A stretch of 64,000 bases of DNA from Streptomyces sp. ISL-66 (GCF_018614135.1 NZ_JAGGOW010000001.1:20589-84588); one strand, 5' to 3'. Numbered from the stretch's first letter, positions 1 to 8,906 are shown. A program made the numbers and translations. The notes: a model not told the origin generated them from the sequence alone.

Positions 1-12
1 AGCCGTCAGCCG

Positions 13-357
13 TCAGACGACGAAGCCCGGGGCGCCCGTGTCGGTGACGACCGGGCGGCCCGCGGCCTCCCAGTCCTGCATGCCGCCGTCCACGTTCACG
101 GCGTCGATGTCCTGGCCGCGCAGGTACTGGGCGACCTGGGCGGAGCGCCCGCCGACCCGGCACATCACGTAGACCGGACGGTCGTCCTTGATCTTCTCGG
201 TCAGCTCACCGATGCGCGCCACGAACTCGCTCATCGGGATGTGCAGCGCACCCTCGGCGTGGCCGGCCGCCCATTCGTCGTTCTCGCGAACGTCGAGGAC
301 AAAGGCTTCGGAGGGCAGCGCGGAGGCGGCCACCGAGGGAAGCGGTCCGGAGTTCAT
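13..357 (-). CDS. Rhodanese-like domain protein
   Basis: A 114-residue single-domain rhodanese, about the length of a stand-alone thiosulfate/persulfide sulfurtransferase domain. The active-site loop CRVGGRS (about residues 66-72) carries the expected cysteine, preceded by a YVM beta-strand and followed by the usual VDGGMQDW C-terminal helix start. Cytosolic: no signal peptide or membrane segment. It probably accepts or relays sulfane sulfur; the natural substrate cannot be read from the sequence. It stands alone at the window edge, transcribed away from the J-domain gene upstream with a gap of about 100 bp. The family call is firm, the role is not. Confidence 0.85.
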   Translation of the reverse strand: MNSGPLPSVAASALPSEAFVLDVRENDEWAAGHAEGALHIPMSEFVARIGELTEKIKDDRPVYVMCRVGGRSAQVAQYLRGQDIDAVNVDGGMQDWEAAGRPVVTDTGAPGFVV

Positions 358-459
358 TAGCTGTCGCCTTCTCTCGTCACGGATAGGTGAGCCAACCTAT
401 CCGACGGGCCTCCCGGGGCGCCGGGCCGCGGCCGGGCTCACGCGGTCGCCCGACCGGCC

Positions 460-1293
460 TCACGCGGTGCGCAGCTCCGCCAGCTCCGCCTCGCGCTTCG
501 CGACATCGCCGAGCAGCTGCTCGGCGATCTCCTCCAGCAGCCGGTCCGGGTCCTCGGGAGCCATCCGCAGCATCGATCCGATCGCGCTGTCCTCCAGCTC
601 CCGCGCCACGACCGACAGCAGCTCCTTGCGCCGCGAGAGCCACTCCAGCCGCTCGTAGAGCTCCTCGCTCTCGCTCAGCCGCGCGGCGGCCGGCGCCGGA
701 CCGGCCGCCCACTCCTGCGCCAGCTCGCGCAGCAGCTGCTCCTCGCCCCGGCCGTACGCCGCGTTGACCCGCACGATGAACTCCTCGCGACGCTCCCGCT
801 CGGCCTCGTCCTGGGCCAGGTCCGGGTGCGCCTGGCGGACCAGCTCGCGGTAGAGGCGGCGTACCTCTTCCGTCGGGCGCACCCGCTCCGGGGGCCGCAC
901 CGCGCGGTCGGTGAGCATCGCGGACGCGTCGTCGGACATCCCGTCCGAGTCCAGCCAGTCGTGGAAGAGCTCGTCCACCCCGGGCATGGGCATCACCAGG
1001 GAACGGGCGTCGCGCGCACGGCGCAGGTCCTCCGGGTCCCCGCTGGCCGCCGCCTTCGCCTCGGCGATCAGCGCGTCCAGCTCGTCGAGCCGCGAGTACA
1101 TCGGTCCGAGCTTCTGGTGGTGGAGGCGGGAGAAGTTCTCCACTTCCACCCGGAAGGTCTCCACGGCGATCTCGAACTCGATCAACGCCTGCTCGGCGGC
1201 CCGCACGGCGCGCTCCAGGCGCGCCTCGGGCCGCGCGTCGGCGGAGGGGGCGGAGCCGGGCTCGGGCGCTTCGGGAACTGTCTGCTCGCTCAC
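460..1293 (-). CDS. J-domain-containing protein of unknown role
   Basis: A 277-residue soluble protein. An N-terminal acidic and helical region (residues 25-100, rich in A, E and L, coiled-coil-like) precedes a short J-domain-like segment at about residues 140-185 with the diagnostic HPD tripeptide in RQAHPDLAQDE and a following NAAY helix. The C-terminal 70 residues are again strongly helical and charged. Full DnaJ features (Gly/Phe linker, zinc fingers) are absent, so this would be a class C type J-protein that could recruit a DnaK-type chaperone; the client is unknown. Such genes are common as hypothetical proteins in Streptomyces near the origin. Confidence 0.7.
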   Translation of the reverse strand: MSEQTVPEAPEPGSAPSADARPEARLERAVRAAEQALIEFEIAVETFRVEVENFSRLHHQKLGPMYSRLDELDALIAEAKAAASGDPEDLRRARDARSLVMPMPGVDELFHDWLDSDGMSDDASAMLTDRAVRPPERVRPTEEVRRLYRELVRQAHPDLAQDEAERERREEFIVRVNAAYGRGEEQLLRELAQEWAAGPAPAAARLSESEELYERLEWLSRRKELLSVVARELEDSAIGSMLRMAPEDPDRLLEEIAEQLLGDVAKREAELAELRTA

Positions 1294-1323
1294 CCGGCCA
1301 GCCTAAGGCCCGACCGGCCGGGT

Positions 1324-1337
1324 GTTTCACGTGAAAC
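1324..1337. promoter_or_regulatory. parS centromere site
   Basis: Perfect 14-bp palindrome GTTTCACGTGAAAC, the Streptomyces ParB-binding parS consensus. It lies in the gap upstream of the J-domain gene and 73 bp from a second copy. Streptomyces parS sites cluster around oriC, as here. Confidence 0.93.
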
Positions 1338-1396
1338 ATCGCCCGGTTCCCGGACCGCTTCCCCGGTCGGCCGCCCGACCGACCGCCCGAACCGGT

Positions 1397-1410
1397 GTTT
1401 CACGTGAAAC
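1397..1410. promoter_or_regulatory. parS centromere site
   Basis: A second perfect GTTTCACGTGAAAC copy in the same intergenic gap, just beyond the stop codon of the DUF2252 gene. The two sites are seven helical turns apart centre to centre (73 bp), so they may nucleate one ParB complex. Confidence 0.93.
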
Positions 1411-1431
1411 ATCGCCCTTCCACCGGTGGGA

Positions 1432-2880
1432 TCAGACCCCCGGCTCCGCCGCGATGCGCCCCGACCGCACCGCCGCCACCAGGACCGCGTGATCGGCCTC
1501 GCTCCGGTCGGCGTAAGCCACCGCGAAGGTGGCCATCGCCTCGTCGAGCTCGTCGTTCTTCCCGCAGTACCCGGCCAGCAGCCGCGGATCCGCGCTGTGC
1601 GCGTGCGCCCGCGCCAGCAGGGCCCCGGTCATCCGCCCGTAGTCGTCGATCTGCTCCACGGCCAGCGCCGCCGGGTCCACGCTGCCCTTGCGGTTGCGGA
1701 ACTGGCGGACCTGGAAGGGGCGCCCCTCCACCGTCGTCCAGCCCAGCAGGATGTCCGACACCACCTGCATCCGCTTCTGCCCGGTCACCACCCGGCGGCC
1801 CTCGTGCTCCTCCGGCGGCGAGACGAAGCCGAGGCCGGGCAGGTACGGCAGCAGCACGGAGGGCCGGGCCTCCTTCACCTGCAGGACCAGCGCCTCGCCC
1901 CGGTGGTCGAGCAGCAGCACGACGTAGGAGCGGGTCCCGACGCTGCCGGTCCCCACCACCCGGAAGGCCACGTCGTGGATCGCGTACCGGGCCAGCAGCG
2001 GCTGCCGGTCGCCCTGCAGCGTCTCCAGGTACGGGCCCAGCGCGGCCGCCACGGCCGCCGCCTCGCCGTCCTCGACCCTGCGCAGCACCGGCAGCGCGTC
2101 CACGAAGGCCCGGCCGCCGTCGGCAGCGGCCTCGGTGGACCGCGCGGCGAACCGGGCGGAGGTGTTGTTGCGGGCCTTCTCCGAGACCCGCTCCAGCGTG
2201 CCCAGCAGGTCCCGGGCATCGGTGTGCGAGACCAGTTCCTCGTCCGCGATGGCGTTCCACGCGTCCAGCGACGGCAGCTTCGCCAGCAGCCGCATGGTGC
2301 GGCGGTAGGTGCCCACCGAGTCGAGCGCCGCCGCCCGGCACGTGTCCTCGTCGGCGCCTGCCACCCGGCCGGCCAGGACCAGCGAGGTGGCCAGTCTCTT
2401 GAGGTCCCACTCCCACGGGCCGAAGACGGTCTCGTCGAAGTCGTTGAGGTCGATGACGAGACGGCCGCGCGCGTCCCCGTACAGGCCGAAGTTGGCCGCG
2501 TGGGCGTCTCCGCAGATCTGCGCGCCGATCCCGGTCACCGGACCGCCGGAGAGGTCGTGCGCCATCAGCCCTGCCGAACCGCGCAGGAACGCGAAGGGGC
2601 TGGCGGCCATCCGCCCGACCCGTATGGACGTCAGCTCGGCGACCCGGCCGACATTGGACTCCTCGACCGCCCGCACCGCGTCCGGGCGGTCGGCCGGGGC
2701 CTCGAAGTACGCCTGGGCCGCGCGTGGGACGCGGACGCGCAGCGCTTTGCCGGCCGCCCTCGGCGAACCGTCCGTCCCTGCCGCCCGCCCCTCGGCGAAC
2801 CTCCGCGCGAACCCCGCGACCACCGGGATCCGTTCCTTCGACTCCGGTTCCACCACGCGCTGCTCCGGTACCGCCGTCAT
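1432..2880 (-). CDS. DUF2252 family protein
   Basis: A 482-residue soluble protein matching DUF2252. The central block GDAHAANFG (about residues 145-153) followed by DLNDFDE about 15 residues later resembles the catalytic and metal-binding loops of protein-kinase-like/aminoglycoside-phosphotransferase folds, so an ATP-dependent phosphotransfer role is plausible but untested. The C-terminal part (GRMTGALLARAHAHS) is also conserved in the family. The gene is monocistronic: parS sites lie downstream and a convergent-free gap of about 57 bp separates it from the response-regulator stop. No substrate can be deduced. Confidence 0.85.
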   Translation of the reverse strand: MTAVPEQRVVEPESKERIPVVAGFARRFAEGRAAGTDGSPRAAGKALRVRVPRAAQAYFEAPADRPDAVRAVEESNVGRVAELTSIRVGRMAASPFAFLRGSAGLMAHDLSGGPVTGIGAQICGDAHAANFGLYGDARGRLVIDLNDFDETVFGPWEWDLKRLATSLVLAGRVAGADEDTCRAAALDSVGTYRRTMRLLAKLPSLDAWNAIADEELVSHTDARDLLGTLERVSEKARNNTSARFAARSTEAAADGGRAFVDALPVLRRVEDGEAAAVAAALGPYLETLQGDRQPLLARYAIHDVAFRVVGTGSVGTRSYVVLLLDHRGEALVLQVKEARPSVLLPYLPGLGFVSPPEEHEGRRVVTGQKRMQVVSDILLGWTTVEGRPFQVRQFRNRKGSVDPAALAVEQIDDYGRMTGALLARAHAHSADPRLLAGYCGKNDELDEAMATFAVAYADRSEADHAVLVAAVRSGRIAAEPGV

Positions 2881-2937
2881 GCGTCCCGCCCCCTGGTCAC
2901 CATCGGTTCGGGCCCGACCGTATCCCGACCGATCCAG

Positions 2938-3597
2938 CTAGAGCTCGGCGTCCCTGGCCAGCAGGGCCGCCTGGACCCGGTTCTCGCACTCCAGCTTCGC
3001 CAGGATCCGGCTCACGTACGTCTTCACCGTCGCCTCGCTCATGTGCAGCCGCCGGCCCGCGTCCGCGTTCGACAACCCCTCCCCCAGCAACGCCAGTACC
3101 CCGCGCTCGCGTTCACTCAGCTCCGCCACCCGGCGCCGGGCCGCCTCGGCGCGGCCCGCGGACTGCCCGGACGCCAGCTGGTCCACGACGTGCCGGGTCG
3201 CCGCCGGAGACAGGTACGCGTCCCCGGCCGCGGCCGCCCGTACGGCTCCGATCAGTTCACCGGGCGCGGAGTCCTTCAGCAGGAACCCCGCACCGCCCCC
3301 GCTCAGCGCCCGCAGCACGTTCTCCTTCTCCCCGAAGGTGGTCAGGATCAGCGCCCGCACCTGCGGTGCCGAGCGCCCCAGTTCACCCAGCGCCGTCAGG
3401 CCGTCCATCACGGGCATCTGGATGTCCAGCAGCACCACGTCCGGTCCGTGCGCGCGGGCCAGCTCCACCGCCTCGCGCCCGTTCGCCGCCTCCGCGACGA
3501 CCTCGATGTCCGCCGCCGAGGTCAGGATCATCCTGATCCCGGCCCGGATCAGCGGCTCGTCGTCAGCGATCACCACGCGGATCACCTTGGCTGTCAC
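2938..3597 (-). CDS. NarL/FixJ-family response regulator
   Basis: A 219-residue two-component regulator. The receiver domain spans residues 1-120, with the acidic pocket in VIADDEP, the phospho-accepting aspartate in VVLLDIQMP and the conserved lysine in LLKDSAPG. A LuxR-type HTH (residues 150-215) contains LSEREREVL-like LSERERGVLALLGEGLSNADAG and SEATVKTYVSRIL. The start is set at the GTG at 3597 (VTAKVIRVVIADDE), because the longer reading frame adds residues that overlap the kinase gene out of frame. It begins 11 bp after the kinase stop, so the two are one operon and presumed cognate partners. Target genes are unknown. Confidence 0.9.
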   Translation of the reverse strand: MTAKVIRVVIADDEPLIRAGIRMILTSAADIEVVAEAANGREAVELARAHGPDVVLLDIQMPVMDGLTALGELGRSAPQVRALILTTFGEKENVLRALSGGGAGFLLKDSAPGELIGAVRAAAAGDAYLSPAATRHVVDQLASGQSAGRAEAARRRVAELSERERGVLALLGEGLSNADAGRRLHMSEATVKTYVSRILAKLECENRVQAALLARDAEL

Positions 3598-3608
3598 CCG
3601 TGCTCCCC

Positions 3609-5303
3609 CTACTCGGCCTGGTACGCCTGCTTGTCGACGAGCTTGCCGTCCTCGAAGCAGAACCGGAAAACGCTGTTGGCGCCCAAGCCGGAATCCTCCT
3701 CCGCCAGCAGGGCCACGCACGTGGCACCCCGCGGGCGCGGCGGCCCCTTACGGTCGAGCCCCTCGGTCAGGATGCTGTCCCCGCTGGGCAGCCGCGACCG
3801 CACCGTGTCCTCCGGCTCGCCGACCTGGACGCCGTCGTACTCGGCCCGGCTGATCGTCGCGTCGCTCACCGAGCCCACGAGCAGCGCCACCGCGGCCCCG
3901 ATCACGATCAGCAGCACCACCAGGGCCGCGACCGCGATTCCGCAGCCCAGCGCCACGCCGCCCGACCGGCCGCTCCCGCGCAGCAGCTTCCGGTCGACCG
4001 CGGCCCAGTCCACCGGCGCCGCGCCGATGCCGAGCGCCTGCTGCCCGAAGTCGTCGGCGACCTCGTCCAGCCCGGCCGCCCCGGCCCCGTTCTCCCGCGC
4101 CCCGGCCGGCTCGGTCCCGTACGGGAGCACCCCCGCCACCCGGAAGCCACCGCCCTCGGCGGTCCCCGCGTGGACCATGCCGCCGACCAGCCGGGCCCGT
4201 TCGCGCAGCCCCGTCAGCCCCTGGCCCCCGGACACCACCTCGCCGGCGCCCGGACCGGCCACCGGACCGTTGGCGATCTCCACCACCAGCGAGTCGTCCT
4301 CGTACCGCAGCTCCACCGTGATCGGCGCCCCCGGAGCGTGCTTGTAGGCGTTGGTCAGCCCCTCCTGCGCGATCCGGTACGCCGCGTGGTCGCAGGCCGC
4401 GACCAGCGGCCTGGGCCGCCCCGTCGTCGTGAGCCGTACGTCGGTCCCCGCGCTCCGTGCCGCCTCCACGAGCCCGGTGATGCCCGCCACCCCGCGCGCG
4501 GCCGGCTGCGCCTCCTCCACCAACTGCGGCGCTTCCACCCCGTCCCGCAGGATGCCGACGACCTCGCGCAGTTCGTGCATGGCCGCGACCGATGCCTCCC
4601 GCAGTACTCCCACCGCCTCGCGCTGCCGGTCGGTCAGCGCCGGATCGACCTCCAGCGCGCCGGTGTGGACGGAGATCAGCGCGAGCTGGTGGCCGAGGCT
4701 GTCGTGCATGTCCTGGGCGATGCGCTGGCGTTCGCGCAGCCGGGCCTGCCCGGCGACCATCGCCCGCTCGCGCAGCAGCCGGCCGTTGCGTTCCTGGAGG
4801 GCGCGCAGCAGCGTATTGCGCTGGGACCAGTAGCGGCTGGCCAGACCGGGCATGACCACCGTGGCCAGGAACATCAGCGTGCTGAAGACGATGATCAGCA
4901 GCGGGCGGCCCTGTGACCACTCCTTGACGACGTTGAGGACGACGACCGCCACGAAGGCCGTGGTGAAGGCGCCCAGCGCCCGCCCGACGCCGATGATGCG
5001 CCGCCCCGCCGACCAGCCGAGCGGGATCGCCACGAGGAACGCCCCGGGCAGGTAGACGCCCACCGCCGAGCCGATCACCAGCGTGAGCACCGGCAGCCTT
5101 CTGCGCAGCAAGGTCAGCAGCACCACGGCCACCACGCCGGCCAGCATCCGCGCCGCGGAGCCGTTGTCGAGCTCCTCCACCCCCAGCCCGAGCAGCGCCA
5201 GCACCCCGGCCAGCGCCAGATCCCCGGCCAGCATCCGCCGGGTCCAGGGCTCGGGACCCTTCAGCCAGTCCCGTCCCGCGCGCGTCTTCGCCGTCACATC
5301 CAC
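3609..5303 (-). CDS. Sensor histidine kinase with unusual C-terminal extracytoplasmic extension
   Basis: A 564-residue kinase. Residues 20-160 form about five membrane segments. A NarL-type dimerisation helix follows with the phospho-accepting histidine in AQDMHDSLGHQ, then an ATPase domain with NAYKHAPG and GQGLTGLRERA boxes (to about residue 390). Odd: instead of ending there, the protein continues through a linker, a strong membrane helix near residues 450-480 (VALGCGIAVAALVVLLIVIG) and about 85 further residues with two cysteines and a YDGVQVGEPEDTVRSRLPSG segment. That segment loosely resembles the beta-loop of SmpA/BLIP-type domains. The extension could sense an outer signal. Start is GTG at 5303; a second GTG two codons in is possible. 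Confidence 0.88.
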   Translation of the reverse strand: MDVTAKTRAGRDWLKGPEPWTRRMLAGDLALAGVLALLGLGVEELDNGSAARMLAGVVAVVLLTLLRRRLPVLTLVIGSAVGVYLPGAFLVAIPLGWSAGRRIIGVGRALGAFTTAFVAVVVLNVVKEWSQGRPLLIIVFSTLMFLATVVMPGLASRYWSQRNTLLRALQERNGRLLRERAMVAGQARLRERQRIAQDMHDSLGHQLALISVHTGALEVDPALTDRQREAVGVLREASVAAMHELREVVGILRDGVEAPQLVEEAQPAARGVAGITGLVEAARSAGTDVRLTTTGRPRPLVAACDHAAYRIAQEGLTNAYKHAPGAPITVELRYEDDSLVVEIANGPVAGPGAGEVVSGGQGLTGLRERARLVGGMVHAGTAEGGGFRVAGVLPYGTEPAGARENGAGAAGLDEVADDFGQQALGIGAAPVDWAAVDRKLLRGSGRSGGVALGCGIAVAALVVLLIVIGAAVALLVGSVSDATISRAEYDGVQVGEPEDTVRSRLPSGDSILTEGLDRKGPPRPRGATCVALLAEEDSGLGANSVFRFCFEDGKLVDKQAYQAE

Positions 5304-5515
5304 GCGCCGACCCTAGACACGGCCGCCCGCCCCGGGCCGCTCTCTTTCGTCGCTCCCCGTGCGACGAAAGTCGGACGGCCCACCGCCCACCGGCCACCGG
5401 CCGCCACCGCCCGCCGCCCGCCGCCCGCCGCCTCCGAGGGATACGTCACCCCGGCCGGACCCCGACAACGCGAAACGGCCGCCACCGCTTTCGCGATGAC
5501 GACCGTTTCGTCAAG
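5304..5515. other. Intergenic, no gene seen
   Basis: Upstream region of the histidine kinase. It contains low-complexity CCGCC/ACCGG runs around 5385-5435 and no convincing reading frame. Kinase promoter elements are expected here but none can be pointed to with confidence. Confidence 0.5.
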
Positions 5516-5598
5516 TGGGCGAGGGGGGATTTGAACCCCCACGTCCCGAAGGACACTGGCACCTGAAGCCAGCGCGTCTGCCGTTCCGCCACTCGCCC
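5516..5598 (-). tRNA. tRNA-Leu (CAG)
   Basis: Read on the minus strand, the sequence gives a 7-bp acceptor stem (GGGCGAG/CTCGCCC), an anticodon stem CTGGC/GCCAG with loop TTCAGGT (anticodon CAG), a long variable arm typical of class II tRNAs, a T-arm with TTCAAAT, and discriminator A. CCA is not encoded. It decodes CUG, the commonest leucine codon in high-GC genomes. It is transcribed away from fhaA. Confidence 0.95.
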
Positions 5599-5890
5599 GA
5601 GTAGCTACCAGCGGTTCTCCCCTTGCGGGCCGTTCCCCTGGCGACATCGGAACATTAGCACGTCGGACGGGGTGGATTCACATCGCTTTTCGTGCTCTGC
5701 GGGGGCCCCGCGAGGAGGGGTCCTCCCGTACTCGGCTCCGTGTGCGGGACACTGTCCCTGGGGCGCCCCTACGATCGCTTGTGAGGACCAACACTCATCC
5801 CCTCGCGACCGATGGGGAACCACCCGAATCCGCCACGCGTGGATACGATCAGTAAGCAGTACAGGGCGACAACGACGGAGGAGGTGCCCC

Positions 5891-6763
5891 ATGGGAGTCC
5901 TGAAGCGGTTCGAGCAGCGACTCGAAGGTCTGGTGAACGGCACCTTCGCCAAGGTGTTCAAGTCCGAAGTCCAGCCCGTGGAGATCGCCGGCGCCCTCCA
6001 GCGCGAGTGCGACAACAACGCCACGATCTGGAACCGGGAGCGGACCGTCGTCCCGAACGACTTCATCGTGGAGCTCAGCACGGGCGACTTCGAGCGCCTG
6101 AGTCCGTACTCGGGCCAGCTCGGCGACGAACTCGCGGGCCTGGTCCGCGACTACGCCAAGCAGCAGCGCTACAGCTTCATGGGTCCCATCAAGGTGCAGC
6201 TGGAAAAGGCGGACGACCTGGACACCGGGCTCTACCGGGTCCGCAGTCGCACGCTCGCCTCCAGCACCTCCCAGGCTCCGGGCCAGCCGGCCCAGGGACA
6301 GGGACACCAGGCCTCCCCGGCCCAGCCGGGCGGCTACGGCTACCCCCCGGTCGCCGCGCCGCCCATGCCAGCCGGACCGCCTCCCGGCGGTCCTGTGCGC
6401 GGGCCGGGTCCCGGCGGACACCCGGGCCGGTCCGGACCTGCCGGAGGGGCCCCCGTACCGCCCGTGTCCCCAGGCGGCGCCGTACGGCGCCATTGGATCG
6501 AGATCAACGGCACCCGCCACCAGATCTCGCGCCCGACGCTCGTACTCGGCCGAAGCACCGAAGCCGACGTGCGGATCGACGACCCCGGCGTATCGCGCCG
6601 GCACTGTGAGATCCGGACCGGAACGCCCTCGACGATCCAGGATCTCGGGTCCACCAACGGCATCGTGGTGGACGGGCAGCACACCACCCGCGCTACGCTC
6701 CGCGACGGTTCGCGGATCGTCGTGGGCAGCACCACCATCATTTACCGACAAGCCGAAGGGTGA
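5891..6763 (+). CDS. fhaA: FhaA: DUF3662 and FHA-domain signalling protein
   Basis: A 290-residue cytosolic protein. Residues 1-120 form the DUF3662 domain (begins GVLKRFEQRLEGLVNGTFAK). A Pro/Gly/Gln-rich linker spans residues 125-200, and a C-terminal FHA domain (residues 205-290) has the phosphothreonine-binding GRS, SRRH and GSTNG motifs. FHA domains dock on Thr-phosphorylated partners; in mycobacteria FhaA binds the phosphorylated pseudokinase MviN and the PknB pathway. The start is ATG 5891 after GGAGGAGGT; the reading frame stays open far upstream but has no ribosome site there. It is first in an operon with fhaB (10-bp gap), pstP, rodA, pbpA and pknB. Confidence 0.95.
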   Translation: MGVLKRFEQRLEGLVNGTFAKVFKSEVQPVEIAGALQRECDNNATIWNRERTVVPNDFIVELSTGDFERLSPYSGQLGDELAGLVRDYAKQQRYSFMGPIKVQLEKADDLDTGLYRVRSRTLASSTSQAPGQPAQGQGHQASPAQPGGYGYPPVAAPPMPAGPPPGGPVRGPGPGGHPGRSGPAGGAPVPPVSPGGAVRRHWIEINGTRHQISRPTLVLGRSTEADVRIDDPGVSRRHCEIRTGTPSTIQDLGSTNGIVVDGQHTTRATLRDGSRIVVGSTTIIYRQAEG

Positions 6764-6773
6764 AGCGGGGGCA

Positions 6774-7280
6774 ATGTCAGAGCTGACCCTGACGGTCATG
6801 CGGTTGGGTTTCCTAGCCGTTCTGTGGCTGTTCGTCATCGTGGCCGTCCAGGTCATTCGCAGCGACCTCTTCGGTACGAGAGTCACGCAGCGCGGTTCCC
6901 GCCGCGGCACGGGCGCCACCAGCGCCCCGCAGCAGCAGGGCCGCCAGGCCGCGGCCGCGCCACCGCAGCAGCGCCAGCGCCGCGGTGCGCCGACCAAGCT
7001 CGTCGTGTCCGAGGGCACCCTCACGGGGACCACGGTGGCCCTCGCGGGCCAGACGATCACCTTGGGCCGCGCCCACGACTCCACGATCGTGCTGGACGAC
7101 GACTACGCCTCCAGCAGGCATGCCAGGATCTATCCCGACCGTGACGGGCAGTGGATCGTCGAGGATCTCGGGTCCACCAACGGCACGTATCTCGACCGGA
7201 CCCGGCTGACCACCCCGACGCCCATTCCGCCGGGTGCCCCGATCCGCATCGGCAAGACCGTCATCGAGCTGCGGAAGTAG
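6774..7280 (+). CDS. fhaB: FhaB/FipA-type membrane-anchored FHA protein
   Basis: A 168-residue protein with one N-terminal membrane helix (about residues 8-28, LGFLAVLWLFVIVAVQVI), a Gln/Arg/Ala-rich cytoplasmic linker (residues 40-70) and an FHA domain (residues 75-168) with GRAHDS, SSRHARI and DLGSTNGTYLDR. It matches the actinobacterial FhaB (FipA in mycobacteria), which links phospho-signalling to the division machinery. The ATG at 6774 lies 10 bp after the fhaA stop and is preceded by a GGGGG-type ribosome site. Second gene of the PknB regulon operon; likely phospho-dependent partner of kinases and of the septal apparatus. Confidence 0.93.
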   Translation: MSELTLTVMRLGFLAVLWLFVIVAVQVIRSDLFGTRVTQRGSRRGTGATSAPQQQGRQAAAAPPQQRQRRGAPTKLVVSEGTLTGTTVALAGQTITLGRAHDSTIVLDDDYASSRHARIYPDRDGQWIVEDLGSTNGTYLDRTRLTTPTPIPPGAPIRIGKTVIELRK

Positions 7281-7373
7281 TACGAGAATGAGCGAGCGGA
7301 GCGAGCGCGCGGCGGCGATCCGTCCCATCGAGGACACGGACCCGAGCGCGCTCCCGACCGGAGGGTGGGCAGT

Positions 7374-8906
7374 GTGGCTCGAGACCGGTTGTACCCGGAG
7401 GCAGCGTCGTCGACAGGGCAGGTGCGCATGAGTCTGTCCCTGCGGTTCGCCGCCGGATCGCACAAGGGCATGATCCGGGAGGGGAACGAGGACTCCGGCT
7501 ACGCCGGTCCGCGCCTCCTCGCGATCGCCGACGGCATGGGCGGCCAGGCCGCCGGTGAAGTCGCCAGCTCCGAGGTGATCTCCGCCCTCGTCCAGCTCGA
7601 CGACGACGTCCCGGGCTCCGACATGCTCACGGCGCTCAGCACGGCCGTGCAGCGCGCCAACGACCAGTTGCGCGCCATGGTCGAGGAGGACCCCCAGCTC
7701 GAGGGCATGGGCACCACGCTCACCGCCCTCCTGTGGACGGGCCAGCGCCTGGGCCTGGTCCACGTCGGGGACTCCCGCGCCTACCTGCTCCGTGACGGCA
7801 TCCTCACGCAGATCACCCAGGACCACACCTGGGTCCAGCGCCTCGTCGACGAGGGTCGGATCACCGAAGAGGAAGCCACCACCCACCCGCAGCGCTCCCT
7901 GCTGATGAGAGCGCTCGGCAGCGGCGACATCGTCGAACCCGACCTCTCCATCCGCGAGGTCCGGGCCGGCGACCGCTACCTCATCTGCTCCGACGGGCTC
8001 TCCGGCGTCGTCTCCCACCAGACCCTCGAAGAGACCCTCGCCGACTACCACGGTCCCCGCGAGACCGTGGCCTCGCTCATCCAGCTCGCGCTCCGCGGCG
8101 GCGGCCCCGACAACATCACCTGCATCGTGGCCGACGTCCTCGACACCGACAGCGGCGACACCCTGGCCGCTCAGGTCAACGACACCCCCGTCGTCGTCGG
8201 CGCGGTCGCCGAGAACCAGCACCACCAGCTCTTCGACGGCGGCAACGCCATGCAGACCCCGGCCGGCCGGGCCTCCGGCCTCGGCCGCCAGACCCCCACG
8301 CCCGCCGGAGCCTTCGGCCCTCCCGGCAGCGGTGAGGCCCCTGGGCACGGCGGTTACGGCGCCCCGGGACAGGGCGGTGGAGCCGGCGGCGGGTACGGCA
8401 GCTTCGGCGAGGCCGACCCGTACGATGCGGACGCGGGCTACGAGGACACGTACGACCACCCGCGCAGGCGGCGCGGCAAGGGCCGCAAGTGGACGACGCG
8501 GACGCTGATGCTGCTCGTCGTCCTCGGCCTCCTCGGCGGCGGCCTCTACGCGGGCTACCGCTGGACGCAGACGCAGTTCTACATCGGCGTGAAGGGCGAG
8601 CACGTGGCGCTCTTCCGCGGCATCAGCCAGAAGCTCGGGCCCCTGGAGCTCTCCAAGGTGGAGACCGACCGCCCCGACATCGAACTGAAGTACCTGCCGA
8701 CCTTCAAGCGCAAGCAAGTCCAGGCCACCATCAGCGAGAACAGCCTGGACGGCGCCCGCGAGAAGATCGATCAGCTCGGCACCCAGGCCTCCGCCTGCAA
8801 GAAGGACGAGGAGCGCCGCGCCGCCGAGGGACAGGGAAACCAGACACCGGGCCCCGCGCTGACTGCCGCCGAGCAGCAGTTCGTCGGCCTGTGCGAGAAG
8901 CAGTAG
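7374..8906 (+). CDS. pstP: PstP: PP2C-type Ser/Thr protein phosphatase
   Basis: About 510 residues. The catalytic PP2C domain occupies roughly the first 260 residues, with metal-binding motifs in REGNED, ADGMGG, GDSRAYLLRDG and GGPDNITCIV. A Gly/Ala/Pro-rich cytoplasmic linker is followed by one membrane helix (LMLLVVLGLLGGGLYAGY) and an extracytoplasmic tail of about 120 residues. It removes phosphate from the PknB kinase and its targets. The start is uncertain: GTG 7374 has GGAGG at a 9-bp spacing and is preferred; ATG 7428 (MSLSLRFAAGSHKG) is the domain start but has a weaker ribosome site. Fourth-position partner of fhaAB in one operon with rodA. Confidence 0.95.
   Translation: MARDRLYPEAASSTGQVRMSLSLRFAAGSHKGMIREGNEDSGYAGPRLLAIADGMGGQAAGEVASSEVISALVQLDDDVPGSDMLTALSTAVQRANDQLRAMVEEDPQLEGMGTTLTALLWTGQRLGLVHVGDSRAYLLRDGILTQITQDHTWVQRLVDEGRITEEEATTHPQRSLLMRALGSGDIVEPDLSIREVRAGDRYLICSDGLSGVVSHQTLEETLADYHGPRETVASLIQLALRGGGPDNITCIVADVLDTDSGDTLAAQVNDTPVVVGAVAENQHHQLFDGGNAMQTPAGRASGLGRQTPTPAGAFGPPGSGEAPGHGGYGAPGQGGGAGGGYGSFGEADPYDADAGYEDTYDHPRRRRGKGRKWTTRTLMLLVVLGLLGGGLYAGYRWTQTQFYIGVKGEHVALFRGISQKLGPLELSKVETDRPDIELKYLPTFKRKQVQATISENSLDGAREKIDQLGTQASACKKDEERRAAEGQGNQTPGPALTAAEQQFVGLCEKQ

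Noticed and set aside
1426..4347. A 973-residue open frame opposite DUF2252 and the response regulator
   Set aside because: Low-complexity Arg/Gly/Pro translation typical of an antisense shadow; the opposite strand has well-matched families.
5672..5890. N-terminal extension of FhaA
   Set aside because: The frame is open upstream but the translation is not family-like, and the GGAGGAGGT site lies just before ATG 5891.
7288..7312. GAGCGAGCGGAGCGAGCGCG repeat between fhaB and pstP
   Set aside because: Short purine-rich repeat common in Streptomyces intergenic DNA; no defined function can be supported.
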